A stretch of DNA of 64,000 nt from Aliiroseovarius crassostreae. Lineage in GTDB: Bacteria > Pseudomonadota > Alphaproteobacteria > Rhodobacterales > Rhodobacteraceae. This document shows positions 26,360 to 34,575 of the stretch, piece after piece. The stretch is from assembly GCF_001307765.1 (NCBI RefSeq), contig NZ_LKBA01000001.1, positions 62,001 to 126,000 of the forward strand, read 5' to 3'. The translations under genes and the position numbers were made by a program. The notes under the pieces were generated by a model. That model was not told where the DNA came from. It searched no databases and was given only the letters and a program-made list of their open reading frames with translations. Position 1 is the stretch's first letter. The number at the start of each line of letters is the position of its first letter.

Positions 26360-26725
26360 ATGATTTTATTGAACGAGCGCACTTATCTAGACGCGGTCAA
26401 GCACCAATTTGGCCGCACGGAGTCGACAAGCCTCAGCGAGCGCGCCTGCAAACTTACAGACGGCGTGAGGCGCGCAGTGCGGGGGGCGCGAGGGGGCAGG
26501 ATTCAAACAAGTCGCAAGGACTCTTTGATTAGCGCACGATCGACAGCTGGTAAAAGCGACCTAAATCGGCTACGAGGCCCACATGATCAAAGTACGCGCA
26601 CATATCACCCTGATTTAGCGCCCGCAGAATGGCGGGCGGCTTTGAGCTGTTCGCCGACAGATGTTCCCCATCACTGCAACGCCTCTGACGCCGCCGCAGC
26701 CATCTGGTATGACGGAGGCAAGGAC
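26360..26725. other. Gap with no supported gene
   Basis: The plus frame stays open here as an upstream extension of the next gene, but its translation is low-complexity Arg/Ser/Ala-rich and has no start with a good ribosome site. A GC hairpin, CGCCCGC-AGAAT-GGCGGGCG near 26620-26640, may be a weak terminator or attenuator. Otherwise nothing is seen. Confidence 0.4.
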
Positions 26726-27292
26726 ATGACCAACTGGTATACGGCAGACACCCATTTCGGGCATGAGAACGTCATCGCGCTGTGCGGACGGCCCTTTCGC
26801 AATGCCGGTCACATGGACACTGTGCTGATCGAGAACCTGTGGACCAAGGTCCGCCCCGAGGATGATCTCTGGATCATCGGTGACTTTGCCTTCGGGCCGA
26901 AGGCCAAAGAGGCCAGCTACCTGGAAACCCTTTTCGGGCAGCTACCGGGCGCGCGCAAACATCTGGTCGTTGGAAATCATGATCTGGAACCGACACTGGC
27001 CTTGCCTTGGGACAGCATTTCGCACCTAGCGGAGGTCAAGGATGGCCCGGACGACCAGGCGCATACCCTGTGCCACTATCCCATGATTACGTGGAACCGT
27101 GCCCGACGCGGTGCGCTTCAAATCTTCGGTCACGTCCACAACAATTGGAAAGGGTCGCGCAACAGCGTCAACGTGGGCGTCGATGTCTGGGATTTCATGC
27201 CGGTTCGGTTTGAGGATATTGCCCGACGCGCCAAAACCCTGCCCGTGAACAGGCACTGGACGGATGTCGAGCACAAGGCGAAGGAATTCTGA
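26726..27292 (+). CDS. Calcineurin-like metallophosphoesterase (short form)
   Basis: A 188-residue metallophosphoesterase with DTHFGH (metal ligands, residues 8-13), GDFAFG, GNHDLE (near 74), CHYPM and GHVHNNW (near 135), the ordered metal-binding set of the family. The ATG at 26726 follows ggaggcaagg. Small proteins of this form are frequent in phages and mobile elements. The substrate is unknown: phosphodiesters, nucleotides or nucleic acids are possible. It is followed by a small gene one base later and by a second phosphoesterase. Confidence 0.85.
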   Translation: MTNWYTADTHFGHENVIALCGRPFRNAGHMDTVLIENLWTKVRPEDDLWIIGDFAFGPKAKEASYLETLFGQLPGARKHLVVGNHDLEPTLALPWDSISHLAEVKDGPDDQAHTLCHYPMITWNRARRGALQIFGHVHNNWKGSRNSVNVGVDVWDFMPVRFEDIARRAKTLPVNRHWTDVEHKAKEF

Positions 27293-27293
27293 G

Positions 27294-27521
27294 ATGTCCC
27301 GCTCCTACCGGAAAACCCCGATCTGCGGGATGACCACCGCCGCGAGCGACAAGGTCTTCAAGAAAGCCGAGCACAAACGCGCCCGCCGCGCCGTGAACGC
27401 GCGAGACCTGACGCTGGATGATGCCCCGATGGGCAAAGCTTTTGGCAACCCATGGGGCGCACCCAAAGACGGGAAGCAATGGATCGACGCCAGTCGCTTC
27501 CCCGAGATCATGAGAAAGTAA
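27294..27521 (+). CDS. Small basic hypothetical protein
   Basis: A 75-residue Arg/Lys-rich protein (MSRSYRKTPICGMTTAASDK, KKAEHKRARRAVNARD). It starts one base after the first phosphoesterase stop and ends five bases before the second. The tight spacing links it to both enzymes. Basic charge suggests nucleic-acid contact, which is inference. No family recognised. Confidence 0.65.
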   Translation: MSRSYRKTPICGMTTAASDKVFKKAEHKRARRAVNARDLTLDDAPMGKAFGNPWGAPKDGKQWIDASRFPEIMRK

Positions 27522-27526
27522 ACGCT

Positions 27527-28330
27527 ATGGCTCGATTTCTGGTCTGGAGCGACCTGCATGATGAATTCTGGGACGGCTTCGACCTGCCCGACCTGTCCGC
27601 GCCAGTGGACGGGGTGCTGATTGCGGGCGACACGCATACCATGGGTCGCCATCTGGATATCCCAGCACGGGCGGCGCGCAAGTATGGCTGCCCAGTCGTG
27701 GTGATCTGGGGCAACCACGAACCCTACGGCTCGATCTGGTCGGAGCTTCTGACCGATGAGGAACGCCAACTTACCGAGCTGCGCGCCAATGGACTCGATA
27801 TTCGCGTGCTGCACGGCGCGGCCACCGAGATCGCAGGGGTGCGCATTATTGGCGCGCCGCTGTGGACCGATCTGCAACTTTATCCCGAGTTCGACTATCT
27901 TGCCGAAATCATGGTCTCCAGCCAGATGATGGATTATCGCGCGATCCGAACTGCGCCGAAGGCCAAGTTTACGCTCGATCACATGCGAAGGCAGCACGCA
28001 AAAGACAAGAAGGCCATACTTGCTGAGCTGAGCAAGCCCCATGATGGCAAAACGGTCGTCATGACCCATCATATGCCCGTCCGTGAGTTGATCGCCCCGT
28101 GGCGAACTGTCGGCAGCAACATAAACCGCGCGCTGAACAACGCCTTTGCCAGCGATCTCTGGGATGAAATCCGAGGCTTCGACATCCACACGTGGGTTTG
28201 GGGCCATAGCCATGAGGGGGAGGCCTGGACCGGCGAGGGAGACCTTGGCCCGATCCGCTTTGTCACGAACCAGCGGGGGTATCCGGGGGAAGGGACTGAG
28301 TTCGACCCGGCCTGTGTGCTGGAGGTCTGA
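27527..28330 (+). CDS. Calcineurin-like metallophosphoesterase (long form)
   Basis: A 267-residue phosphoesterase with WSDLHDEF (residues 7-14), AGDTHTMG, WGNHEPYGS (near 65), THHMPV (near 182) and WGHSHEGE (near 223). Conserved metal ligands are complete. It differs clearly in sequence from the shorter neighbour, so this is not a simple duplication. The gene closes the rightward cargo group, 232 bases before dndB. A link to the defence genes is possible but not shown. Confidence 0.85.
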   Translation: MARFLVWSDLHDEFWDGFDLPDLSAPVDGVLIAGDTHTMGRHLDIPARAARKYGCPVVVIWGNHEPYGSIWSELLTDEERQLTELRANGLDIRVLHGAATEIAGVRIIGAPLWTDLQLYPEFDYLAEIMVSSQMMDYRAIRTAPKAKFTLDHMRRQHAKDKKAILAELSKPHDGKTVVMTHHMPVRELIAPWRTVGSNINRALNNAFASDLWDEIRGFDIHTWVWGHSHEGEAWTGEGDLGPIRFVTNQRGYPGEGTEFDPACVLEV

Positions 28331-28562
28331 TACGCCTAAGGACGCAACAGTGTGGAAACTGTTGGAAGCGTTTACTTCGCCCAGCCACATATACCCCCTA
28401 GAACGCGTTGCAGCGTCGGGTACAAACACAGAAATCAGCTCCTGCATTGTGCCTATCGGGAACGGCTAGATGCGGTACGGGCCATCTAAACAGCTGCTCA
28501 AGCACCAAACACCCCATAGACTTCCAGCCTGACTTCCACTAACTTCCATTCAGGAGGTGCCT
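28331..28562. promoter_or_regulatory. Leader region upstream of the dnd operon
   Basis: This 232-base gap must contain the dnd promoter, since all five dnd genes follow without space. I looked for the TACG-N10-CGTA sites reported for DndB in Salmonella and did not find one. A strong ribosome site (aggagg) precedes dndB. Confidence 0.45.
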
Positions 28563-29648
28563 ATGGCAAACGAACTGACCTTTGAAGCGATCCGAGGTGT
28601 GCAGTCTCGCACTGCCTACTACACCGTCATGGTTCCGATGAAAATGGTTCCTCGCCTTTTCATCTTCGACGGAGACGATCTGCCGCCTGATCTACGCGCA
28701 CAACGTGTATTGTCGAAAGCGAGGGTGCCGCAAATTGCGAACTATCTGGCGGAAAATTGGGACAATTATATTCTGTCCTCACTTTGCGCTTCTGTCGATG
28801 GAGATCTCACATTCACGCCCGCCAGCAGTGACGGTGCACTAAAAAATGTCGGGACTCTCAGTTTTGCTATGGATGCACGTATTATCCTAAACGACGGTCA
28901 GCATCGCCGGGCGGCTATCGAAGATGCCTTGAAGACACGGCCTGCTTTAGAGAACGAAACAATATCGGTCGTTATATTTGCGGATCGCGGCTTGGAACGA
29001 AGCCAGCAAATGTTTGCCGATTTAAATATGAACGCGGTGCGTCCCTCGAATTCACTCAACATTCTTTACGACAAGCGCGATCCGCTTGCAGGTCTCTCCG
29101 TTGAAGTGTTTCGCCAAGTCCCATTCTTTAACCGCTTTCTCGAGCTCGAAAAAAAATCTCTCTCAAACCGAACAACGAAACTCTACACCCTTTCAAGTTT
29201 GCAGCAAGCGCATGAGTGGATGGTCGGCCCTGCAGGTGATCGCTTTGGCACTTCTACGCTCGATAAGGTCGTGCGGTTCTGGAATTCGCTCTATGACATT
29301 ATGGATGATTGGCAAAGGCTGGACGGCGGTAGCCTGAATGCACATGACCTTCGGCAGAATACAGTGCACTCCCATGGTGTTTTGCTGCAGTCCTTCGGTG
29401 TTCTCGGTGGGGCGCTGATCGATGCCTTTCCTGAAACATGGGCCGAGAAGCTACAATCTCTGTCATCCTTAGACTGGTCACGGCGCAATGCGGCCCTTTG
29501 GGAGGGTAAGGTAATGAACGACGCGCGTATGAATGGGCAACGCAGAAGCGTTCTACTTGGCGCCGCCGTCTTGTTTGAAACAGTCGGTTTGCCATTGGAG
29601 CCCAGAATGAAAGCTGCAATCGATGCACAGGGCCAGGTTGCCGCATGA
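28563..29648 (+). CDS. dndB: DndB, regulator of DNA phosphorothioation
   Basis: A 361-residue protein with the DGQHRRAAI motif (near residue 115) of the DndB/DGQHR family, preceded by the RVLSKARVPQIANYLAENWDNYI block. In characterised systems DndB represses dnd transcription and tunes modification level. The ATG at 28563 is preceded by aggagg. An upstream GTG is less likely. The stop overlaps dndC (ATGA), so dndBCDEA forms one transcription unit. Confidence 0.92.
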   Translation: MANELTFEAIRGVQSRTAYYTVMVPMKMVPRLFIFDGDDLPPDLRAQRVLSKARVPQIANYLAENWDNYILSSLCASVDGDLTFTPASSDGALKNVGTLSFAMDARIILNDGQHRRAAIEDALKTRPALENETISVVIFADRGLERSQQMFADLNMNAVRPSNSLNILYDKRDPLAGLSVEVFRQVPFFNRFLELEKKSLSNRTTKLYTLSSLQQAHEWMVGPAGDRFGTSTLDKVVRFWNSLYDIMDDWQRLDGGSLNAHDLRQNTVHSHGVLLQSFGVLGGALIDAFPETWAEKLQSLSSLDWSRRNAALWEGKVMNDARMNGQRRSVLLGAAVLFETVGLPLEPRMKAAIDAQGQVAA

Positions 29649-31090
29649 GCCAAGGCAAAAACACCAATATGATTAACACCCCACTCACCTTCGACGCACT
29701 AGAGGAACGGATCAGAGTCGCCTATTGCAACGATAATCGACCCTGGGTCATTGGATATAGTGGCGGAAAAGACTCGACCTGCGCACTGCAGATGATCTGG
29801 CGGGCGTTACAAGCGCTACCAGCACCGGAGCGGCAGAAGCCGATTTACGTATTGAGCTCGGACACATTGGTGGAAACACCGGTGATTGTGGATTATATCG
29901 ACGAGGCGCTCGCGAGGATAAATAGCTCCGCCAAGGCACAAGGAATGCCAATTACGGCACATAAGGTCCTACCAGATGTTGGCGATAGCTTTTGGGTCAA
30001 TCTCATAGGACGTGGCTATCCCGCGCCCTCGCGGCGGTTTCGATGGTGTACTGAACGTCTGAAAATTGACCCCGCGAATGCCTTTATCAAGCAACGCGTC
30101 GCCGAGTTTGGCGAAGTTGTCATGGTCCTCGGCGTGCGAAGCGCAGAAAGCGCAACACGCGCGCAAGTCATTGCACTTCATAAATTGGAGGGGAGCCTGT
30201 TTTCAAGACACTCCTCGCTTCTTGGCGCTTTTGTTTTCACACCAATCGAAGCACTCTCGGTCGACGATGTGTGGGACTATATTCTCCAAACCCCTTCTCC
30301 TTGGGGTGCGGACAACCGCCAACTTCTGAAAATGTACCGCAACGCTCAAGCAGGCGAATGCCCGCTCGTGGTCGATAAAAATACAGAAAGTTGCGGCAAT
30401 TCGCGATTTGGATGCTGGGTATGCACCGTCGTAACAAAAGATAAAGCTATGGAAGCGATGGTTGACAACGGCGAAGAGTGGCTTGAACCGCTGTTGGAAG
30501 TCCGCGACTTTCTGGCTGAAACGCTTGACCCGGAACGGAAGAAAGTTGTCCGTGATTATAGAAGGCGAACAGGACGGGTCACACTCAATCGTTCTGGCGA
30601 TGGCTTAATACCAGGCCCGTACAAGTTTGAGTTCCGTCAGGAAGTTTTAAAGCGACTGCTGGAAGCCCAGAAAGAAGCCGCCAACCTAGTTGTGGACGAA
30701 CCTGCGCCGACACTTATCCATGAAGTCGAAATCCATGAAATCCAACGCATTTGGCGCAGAGAATTGGGAGATTGGGGCAACACCGCATATCGGATCGTGA
30801 AGGAGAAACTAGGCAAAGATCTTTTCGCTCATAAAGTGGATGACTTTGAGTTTTCGTCGCGAGACGGTGACATCCTGCGGCAGGTTTGCGATGAGCACGA
30901 AATTCCATTGCAGCTACTGAGTGAGTTACTTGATGCTGAACGATCGGTTCAAGGGATGCGCCGCCGCACGTCGATCCACAGCAGGATCGCCAACATCCTC
31001 GAGAAAGAATGGCGCCCAGAAGAAGAAGTGCTCGCTGATTTGGCGATCGACACAGAAGAGGACGAACCTTCGGAAGAAGGACTAGTTTGA
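29645..31090 (+). CDS. dndC: DndC, PAPS-reductase-like sulfur transfer enzyme
   Basis: A 481-residue enzyme of the PP-loop ATP pyrophosphatase family with SGGKDSTCAL near residue 40. Cluster-type cysteines appear in FRWCTERLKI and ESCGNSRFGCWVC, consistent with the 4Fe-4S site of DndC. It activates the DNA backbone or sulfur for R-configuration phosphorothioate formation, receiving sulfur from DndA. Start and stop overlap the neighbouring dnd genes. Confidence 0.95.
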   Translation: MSQGKNTNMINTPLTFDALEERIRVAYCNDNRPWVIGYSGGKDSTCALQMIWRALQALPAPERQKPIYVLSSDTLVETPVIVDYIDEALARINSSAKAQGMPITAHKVLPDVGDSFWVNLIGRGYPAPSRRFRWCTERLKIDPANAFIKQRVAEFGEVVMVLGVRSAESATRAQVIALHKLEGSLFSRHSSLLGAFVFTPIEALSVDDVWDYILQTPSPWGADNRQLLKMYRNAQAGECPLVVDKNTESCGNSRFGCWVCTVVTKDKAMEAMVDNGEEWLEPLLEVRDFLAETLDPERKKVVRDYRRRTGRVTLNRSGDGLIPGPYKFEFRQEVLKRLLEAQKEAANLVVDEPAPTLIHEVEIHEIQRIWRRELGDWGNTAYRIVKEKLGKDLFAHKVDDFEFSSRDGDILRQVCDEHEIPLQLLSELLDAERSVQGMRRRTSIHSRIANILEKEWRPEEEVLADLAIDTEEDEPSEEGLV

Positions 31091-33030
31091 TGAAGTTCAG
31101 CGAAATAACTCTCGAAAATATTGGCCTCTACGTCGGGAAGCATAGTTTCAATCTCGAGACCACGCCCGCAGACGGATCTAATGTCGTTGCTATTCTTGGG
31201 CACAATGGCGGCGGCAAGACCACCTTTCTGGACGCAATCCGGTTGGCTCTCTACGGCCGTAGAGCGCTCGGACCAAGGACCGCTCAGTCGACTTACGAAG
31301 ATCATCTTCTAAGGAAAATCAGCGCAACAGCCTCTTCCCGTGACGCTGCGATCACGCTTTCATTTGAGAGAGTGGAGAATGGGCAGGACGTTTCTTACTC
31401 GGTCACCAGAGCATGGTCAGCCAGAGGCAGGTCGATTGTCGAAAGTCTGGACCTTGTGAGGGAAGGTCAACCAATCTTGGATTTGGACCGCACTGAATAT
31501 GCTCAGTACGTCGAAGAACTGGTGCCCTTTGGTCTCTCCCAACTGTTCTTCTTCGACGGGGAGAAGATCCAGGAGATTGCGGACGAGGACGGCAGCGTCG
31601 GCCTGCGAGATGCCATTCGCTCTCTCCTCGGGTTGGACATTATCGATCAATTGCATACTGACTTGACGGTCTATACTAGCCGCCGAGCTGACCAAGACAC
31701 ATCAGGGAACATCGAGCGTTTGCTCGCGGAGCGTGAAACTCTACAAAAAGAGCTCGCGGCTCAACAAGATCTTCGCGCCGAACTACAGAGCAAGTGCGAT
31801 CAAGCGGCCAGGCGCGTAGAGCGAGCAGAAGCCGCATTTCGTAGCGAAGGCGGCCGTCATGCACGTTCGCGCGAAGAAGTGCTTGCGAGACTTCGTTCAG
31901 CTGAAGAGGATCAGGCCGAGTTGAGCGCGCAGCTGAAGCGCGGAGCAAATGAGCTCTTGCCGCTGAGCCTGGCCCCAGTGTTGGTGCAAAAGCTACATCG
32001 TAAAGCCAGCGAGGTGCGACGGGTAAATTACTCGCACGCCATCAAGGATTTCATCGACGCGTTCGAAAAACACTGCCGCACCGGCCGTCCAACAATGGGC
32101 CTTTGGTCTGACGATCACTTTGACGACCTTCGATCAGATGTCAGCACAGAAGGTGGGGGGCGGAATGTGCACCTCTGGGCCGAGCCGGATTGGATTCTTC
32201 AACGACTTAGTCAGCTCAGTGATGGCCGCCAAGACCTAATGGCACAGCTTGCGGTTAAGCTCGACCGGAATCGAGAACTCAAAGCGAAGCTAAAGAGGGA
32301 GCTGGATGGTTTCGACACGGGACAAGCAGAACAGGCACTTGCAGAGCTAAAAGAGGCAGAGCGAACCCTCGGAGGGCTGGAGCGTGATCTGCATCTCCGT
32401 GATGAAGAAATCGAACGAAAGATGCGAGAACTGGACACGCTCGAGCGCCGTTTCACGCACGAGGAAACTGCGCTAAAGAAACTGGCGCAAGAAGAGAGAG
32501 GTTCCGATCTCGCTCTACGTGCTCAAGCCGCGCTTTCATCTTTCGGCAGTGCTTTGCTGAACGATCGGATCCACCGCCTGCAAACGGAATTCGTTGATTG
32601 TTTCAATCGCCTAATCCGCAAGAAGTCGTTGGTTTCCAACGTGGAAATCGACCCAAGCGACTTCAGCGTGATCCTGATCGGGGCTGACGGCGTTGCCATC
32701 GAGAAAAGCAGCCTGTCAGCAGGAGAACGTCAGATATATGCGATTTCCATGCTTTGGGCGCTAGGCAATACGAGCGGCCGTCAATTGCCGATCGTCATTG
32801 ATACCCCCTTCTCGCGGCTCGACCAGACTCATCGGCTCTCCATTGTGAGAGACTATCTGCCGACGGCAAGTAGCCAAGTGATCTTGCTTTGCACCGATAC
32901 AGAGATGACGCCATCTCTCGCCGAGTGCCTTACGCCACACATCGCCCGGACCTACAAACTTGAAGCGACTACGGAGGCCAGGAGAACCTCAATCTTCTCC
33001 GTCAGGGATCTGTATGAGGAGCTCGCCTGA
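31087..33030 (+). CDS. dndD: DndD, SMC-like ATPase
   Basis: A 647-residue SbcC/SMC-like ATPase. Walker A GHNGGGKTTFLDAIRLALYG is near residue 38, a long charged coiled-coil region spans about 190-490, and the C-terminal signature SAGERQIYAISMLWAL is followed by Walker B PIVIDTPFSRLD near 575. DndD binds and perhaps opens DNA for modification. It is coupled to dndC (ATGA) and dndE (stop and start share a base). Confidence 0.95.
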   Translation: MMKFSEITLENIGLYVGKHSFNLETTPADGSNVVAILGHNGGGKTTFLDAIRLALYGRRALGPRTAQSTYEDHLLRKISATASSRDAAITLSFERVENGQDVSYSVTRAWSARGRSIVESLDLVREGQPILDLDRTEYAQYVEELVPFGLSQLFFFDGEKIQEIADEDGSVGLRDAIRSLLGLDIIDQLHTDLTVYTSRRADQDTSGNIERLLAERETLQKELAAQQDLRAELQSKCDQAARRVERAEAAFRSEGGRHARSREEVLARLRSAEEDQAELSAQLKRGANELLPLSLAPVLVQKLHRKASEVRRVNYSHAIKDFIDAFEKHCRTGRPTMGLWSDDHFDDLRSDVSTEGGGRNVHLWAEPDWILQRLSQLSDGRQDLMAQLAVKLDRNRELKAKLKRELDGFDTGQAEQALAELKEAERTLGGLERDLHLRDEEIERKMRELDTLERRFTHEETALKKLAQEERGSDLALRAQAALSSFGSALLNDRIHRLQTEFVDCFNRLIRKKSLVSNVEIDPSDFSVILIGADGVAIEKSSLSAGERQIYAISMLWALGNTSGRQLPIVIDTPFSRLDQTHRLSIVRDYLPTASSQVILLCTDTEMTPSLAECLTPHIARTYKLEATTEARRTSIFSVRDLYEELA

Positions 33031-33404
33031 TGCATTTTACAAAACTCAAAGTGTCATCAGAAGCCACCGGTCGCCTAAGAATGTTGCGGCAACGCAGCGG
33101 CCTTACGCCAAACCTATTGTGCCGAATGGCGCTAACCTCATCGCTGGAGATGGGGCCTGTAGGCGAAATGGCTACGCCTGAGGAGAGCGGACAAGAATTC
33201 AACGCGTACACGTTGTTCGGATCTGATCAACCAATTTTCCTGTCCCTTCTCTCGCTTGTTGAGACAAGCGACGACGAAGAGCTAGACGACGAAGAGCTTT
33301 TACGCCGCCTGCGGTGCCACATAGACCGCGGCATAGGTTATATAGCCATACGCATCGACACACCTGCCGATGCAGCCAGGCTGCTATCCGGGGAGGCCGC
33401 ATGA
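33030..33404 (+). CDS. dndE: DndE, DNA-binding sulfur-modification protein
   Basis: A 124-residue protein beginning with KLKVSSEATGRLRMLRQRSGLTPNLLCRMALTSSLE, a helical N-terminal segment typical of DndE, and acidic further on (SDDEELDDEELLRRL). DndE is reported to bind nicked DNA. It is somewhat acidic for a DNA-binding protein in its second half. The stop overlaps the dndA start. Confidence 0.88.
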   Translation: MHFTKLKVSSEATGRLRMLRQRSGLTPNLLCRMALTSSLEMGPVGEMATPEESGQEFNAYTLFGSDQPIFLSLLSLVETSDDEELDDEELLRRLRCHIDRGIGYIAIRIDTPADAARLLSGEAA

Positions 33405-34573
33405 CCCGAGCTCCAATCTATCTCGATCACAATGCCTCTACTCCCGTAGACGAAGAGGTCATCGCCAAGATCGTAGCGGCGATGCGCGAATTGCCAGCCA
33501 ATCCATCTGCAGTGGATCATCGCGAAGGAGCTGCCGCCTCGGCTGCCGTTGAAAACGCCCGCGAGCGAGTAGCGAAGGGGATCAATGCGAGATCTGCCGA
33601 CATCATCTTCGTGAGTGGCGCGACCGAGGCCAACAACCTGGCAATTGTCGGTGCGATGCAAGCCACGAACAAGACGGGCTGTAGCAAGATCGTGACCGTC
33701 GCAACAGAACATCCATCAGTACTCGAAGTAGCCAAACACGTTGGTGCCACTGACGAGATCGTCGTGCTCCCCGTTGACGAACAAGGACAGATCGACCTCG
33801 ATTTACTTGAATCTGAGCTTAAAAGAGGCACAACGCTTGTTAGCTGCATGGCCGCGAATAATGAAACGGGAGTCTACCATCCCCTCTCGGAAATCGGGCA
33901 GCTTTGTGAAAAGTACGGCGCTCTCTTTCACTGCGACCTTACCCAACTGACTGCATACCACCCCATCGACGTCCAGTCGTCTAACATTCACCTCGCAAGT
34001 CTTTCCGGTCACAAAATGTATGGCCCCAAGGGAACGGGTGCACTCTATTGCCGTCGCCGGCGCCCTCATGTCGCGCTTGAACCAATCCTCCGAGGGGGTG
34101 GCCAAGAGCGCGGGCTGCGCTCTGGCACGCTCAATACGCCTGGGATCGTCGGGTTAGCGGCAGCTTTCGAGGTGAGAGAACCGCGGTTAAAAAATGCCGC
34201 CGGTATCGCTGATCTTCGCGACACCTTGGAGCGACGACTTGTCCAGGAAACAGGCGCCTTCGTAAATGGTGGCGAGTCTAATCGCCTACCCAATACCGTC
34301 AACCTATCCATTCCCGGCATTGAACCACTAGCGCTCATGAGGCGGCTAAGTAAGCAGATTACTTTCTCGAGCTCTAGCGCCTGTTCTACGCAGTCAGTAC
34401 AAGACTCGCACGTTCTTGAAGCTATGTTCGGACCGAACACTGAGCGAACGAAATGCGCATTTCGCCTCGGTCTCGGCTTCGGAACGACGAAGGATCAAGT
34501 CGAGACTGCCGCTGAACTATTTATCGAAGCTGTTTCCGGCATTCGTCAGGGCCGCGTAGGGAGCGCCGCCTAG
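33401..34573 (+). CDS. dndA: DndA, cysteine desulfurase
   Basis: A 390-residue class V aminotransferase of the NifS/IscS type. It starts IYLDHNASTPVDEEV. The PLP lysine lies in SGHKMYGPKGTG (near 206), and the active cysteine in SSSACSTQ (near 328). It provides persulfide sulfur to DndC. ATG 33401 overlaps dndE. Having its own dndA at the operon's end makes the modification module self-contained on the transposon. Confidence 0.93.
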   Translation: MTRAPIYLDHNASTPVDEEVIAKIVAAMRELPANPSAVDHREGAAASAAVENARERVAKGINARSADIIFVSGATEANNLAIVGAMQATNKTGCSKIVTVATEHPSVLEVAKHVGATDEIVVLPVDEQGQIDLDLLESELKRGTTLVSCMAANNETGVYHPLSEIGQLCEKYGALFHCDLTQLTAYHPIDVQSSNIHLASLSGHKMYGPKGTGALYCRRRRPHVALEPILRGGGQERGLRSGTLNTPGIVGLAAAFEVREPRLKNAAGIADLRDTLERRLVQETGAFVNGGESNRLPNTVNLSIPGIEPLALMRRLSKQITFSSSSACSTQSVQDSHVLEAMFGPNTERTKCAFRLGLGFGTTKDQVETAAELFIEAVSGIRQGRVGSAA

Positions 34574-34575
34574 CT

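Noticed and set aside
26360-26725. N-terminal extension of the first phosphoesterase
   Set aside because: The frame is open, but the translation lacks family similarity and a ribosome site. The ATG at 26726 gives the proper start of the phosphoesterase domain.
28331-28562. DndB operator of the TACG-N10-CGTA type
   Set aside because: No matching pair was found by eye in the leader region.
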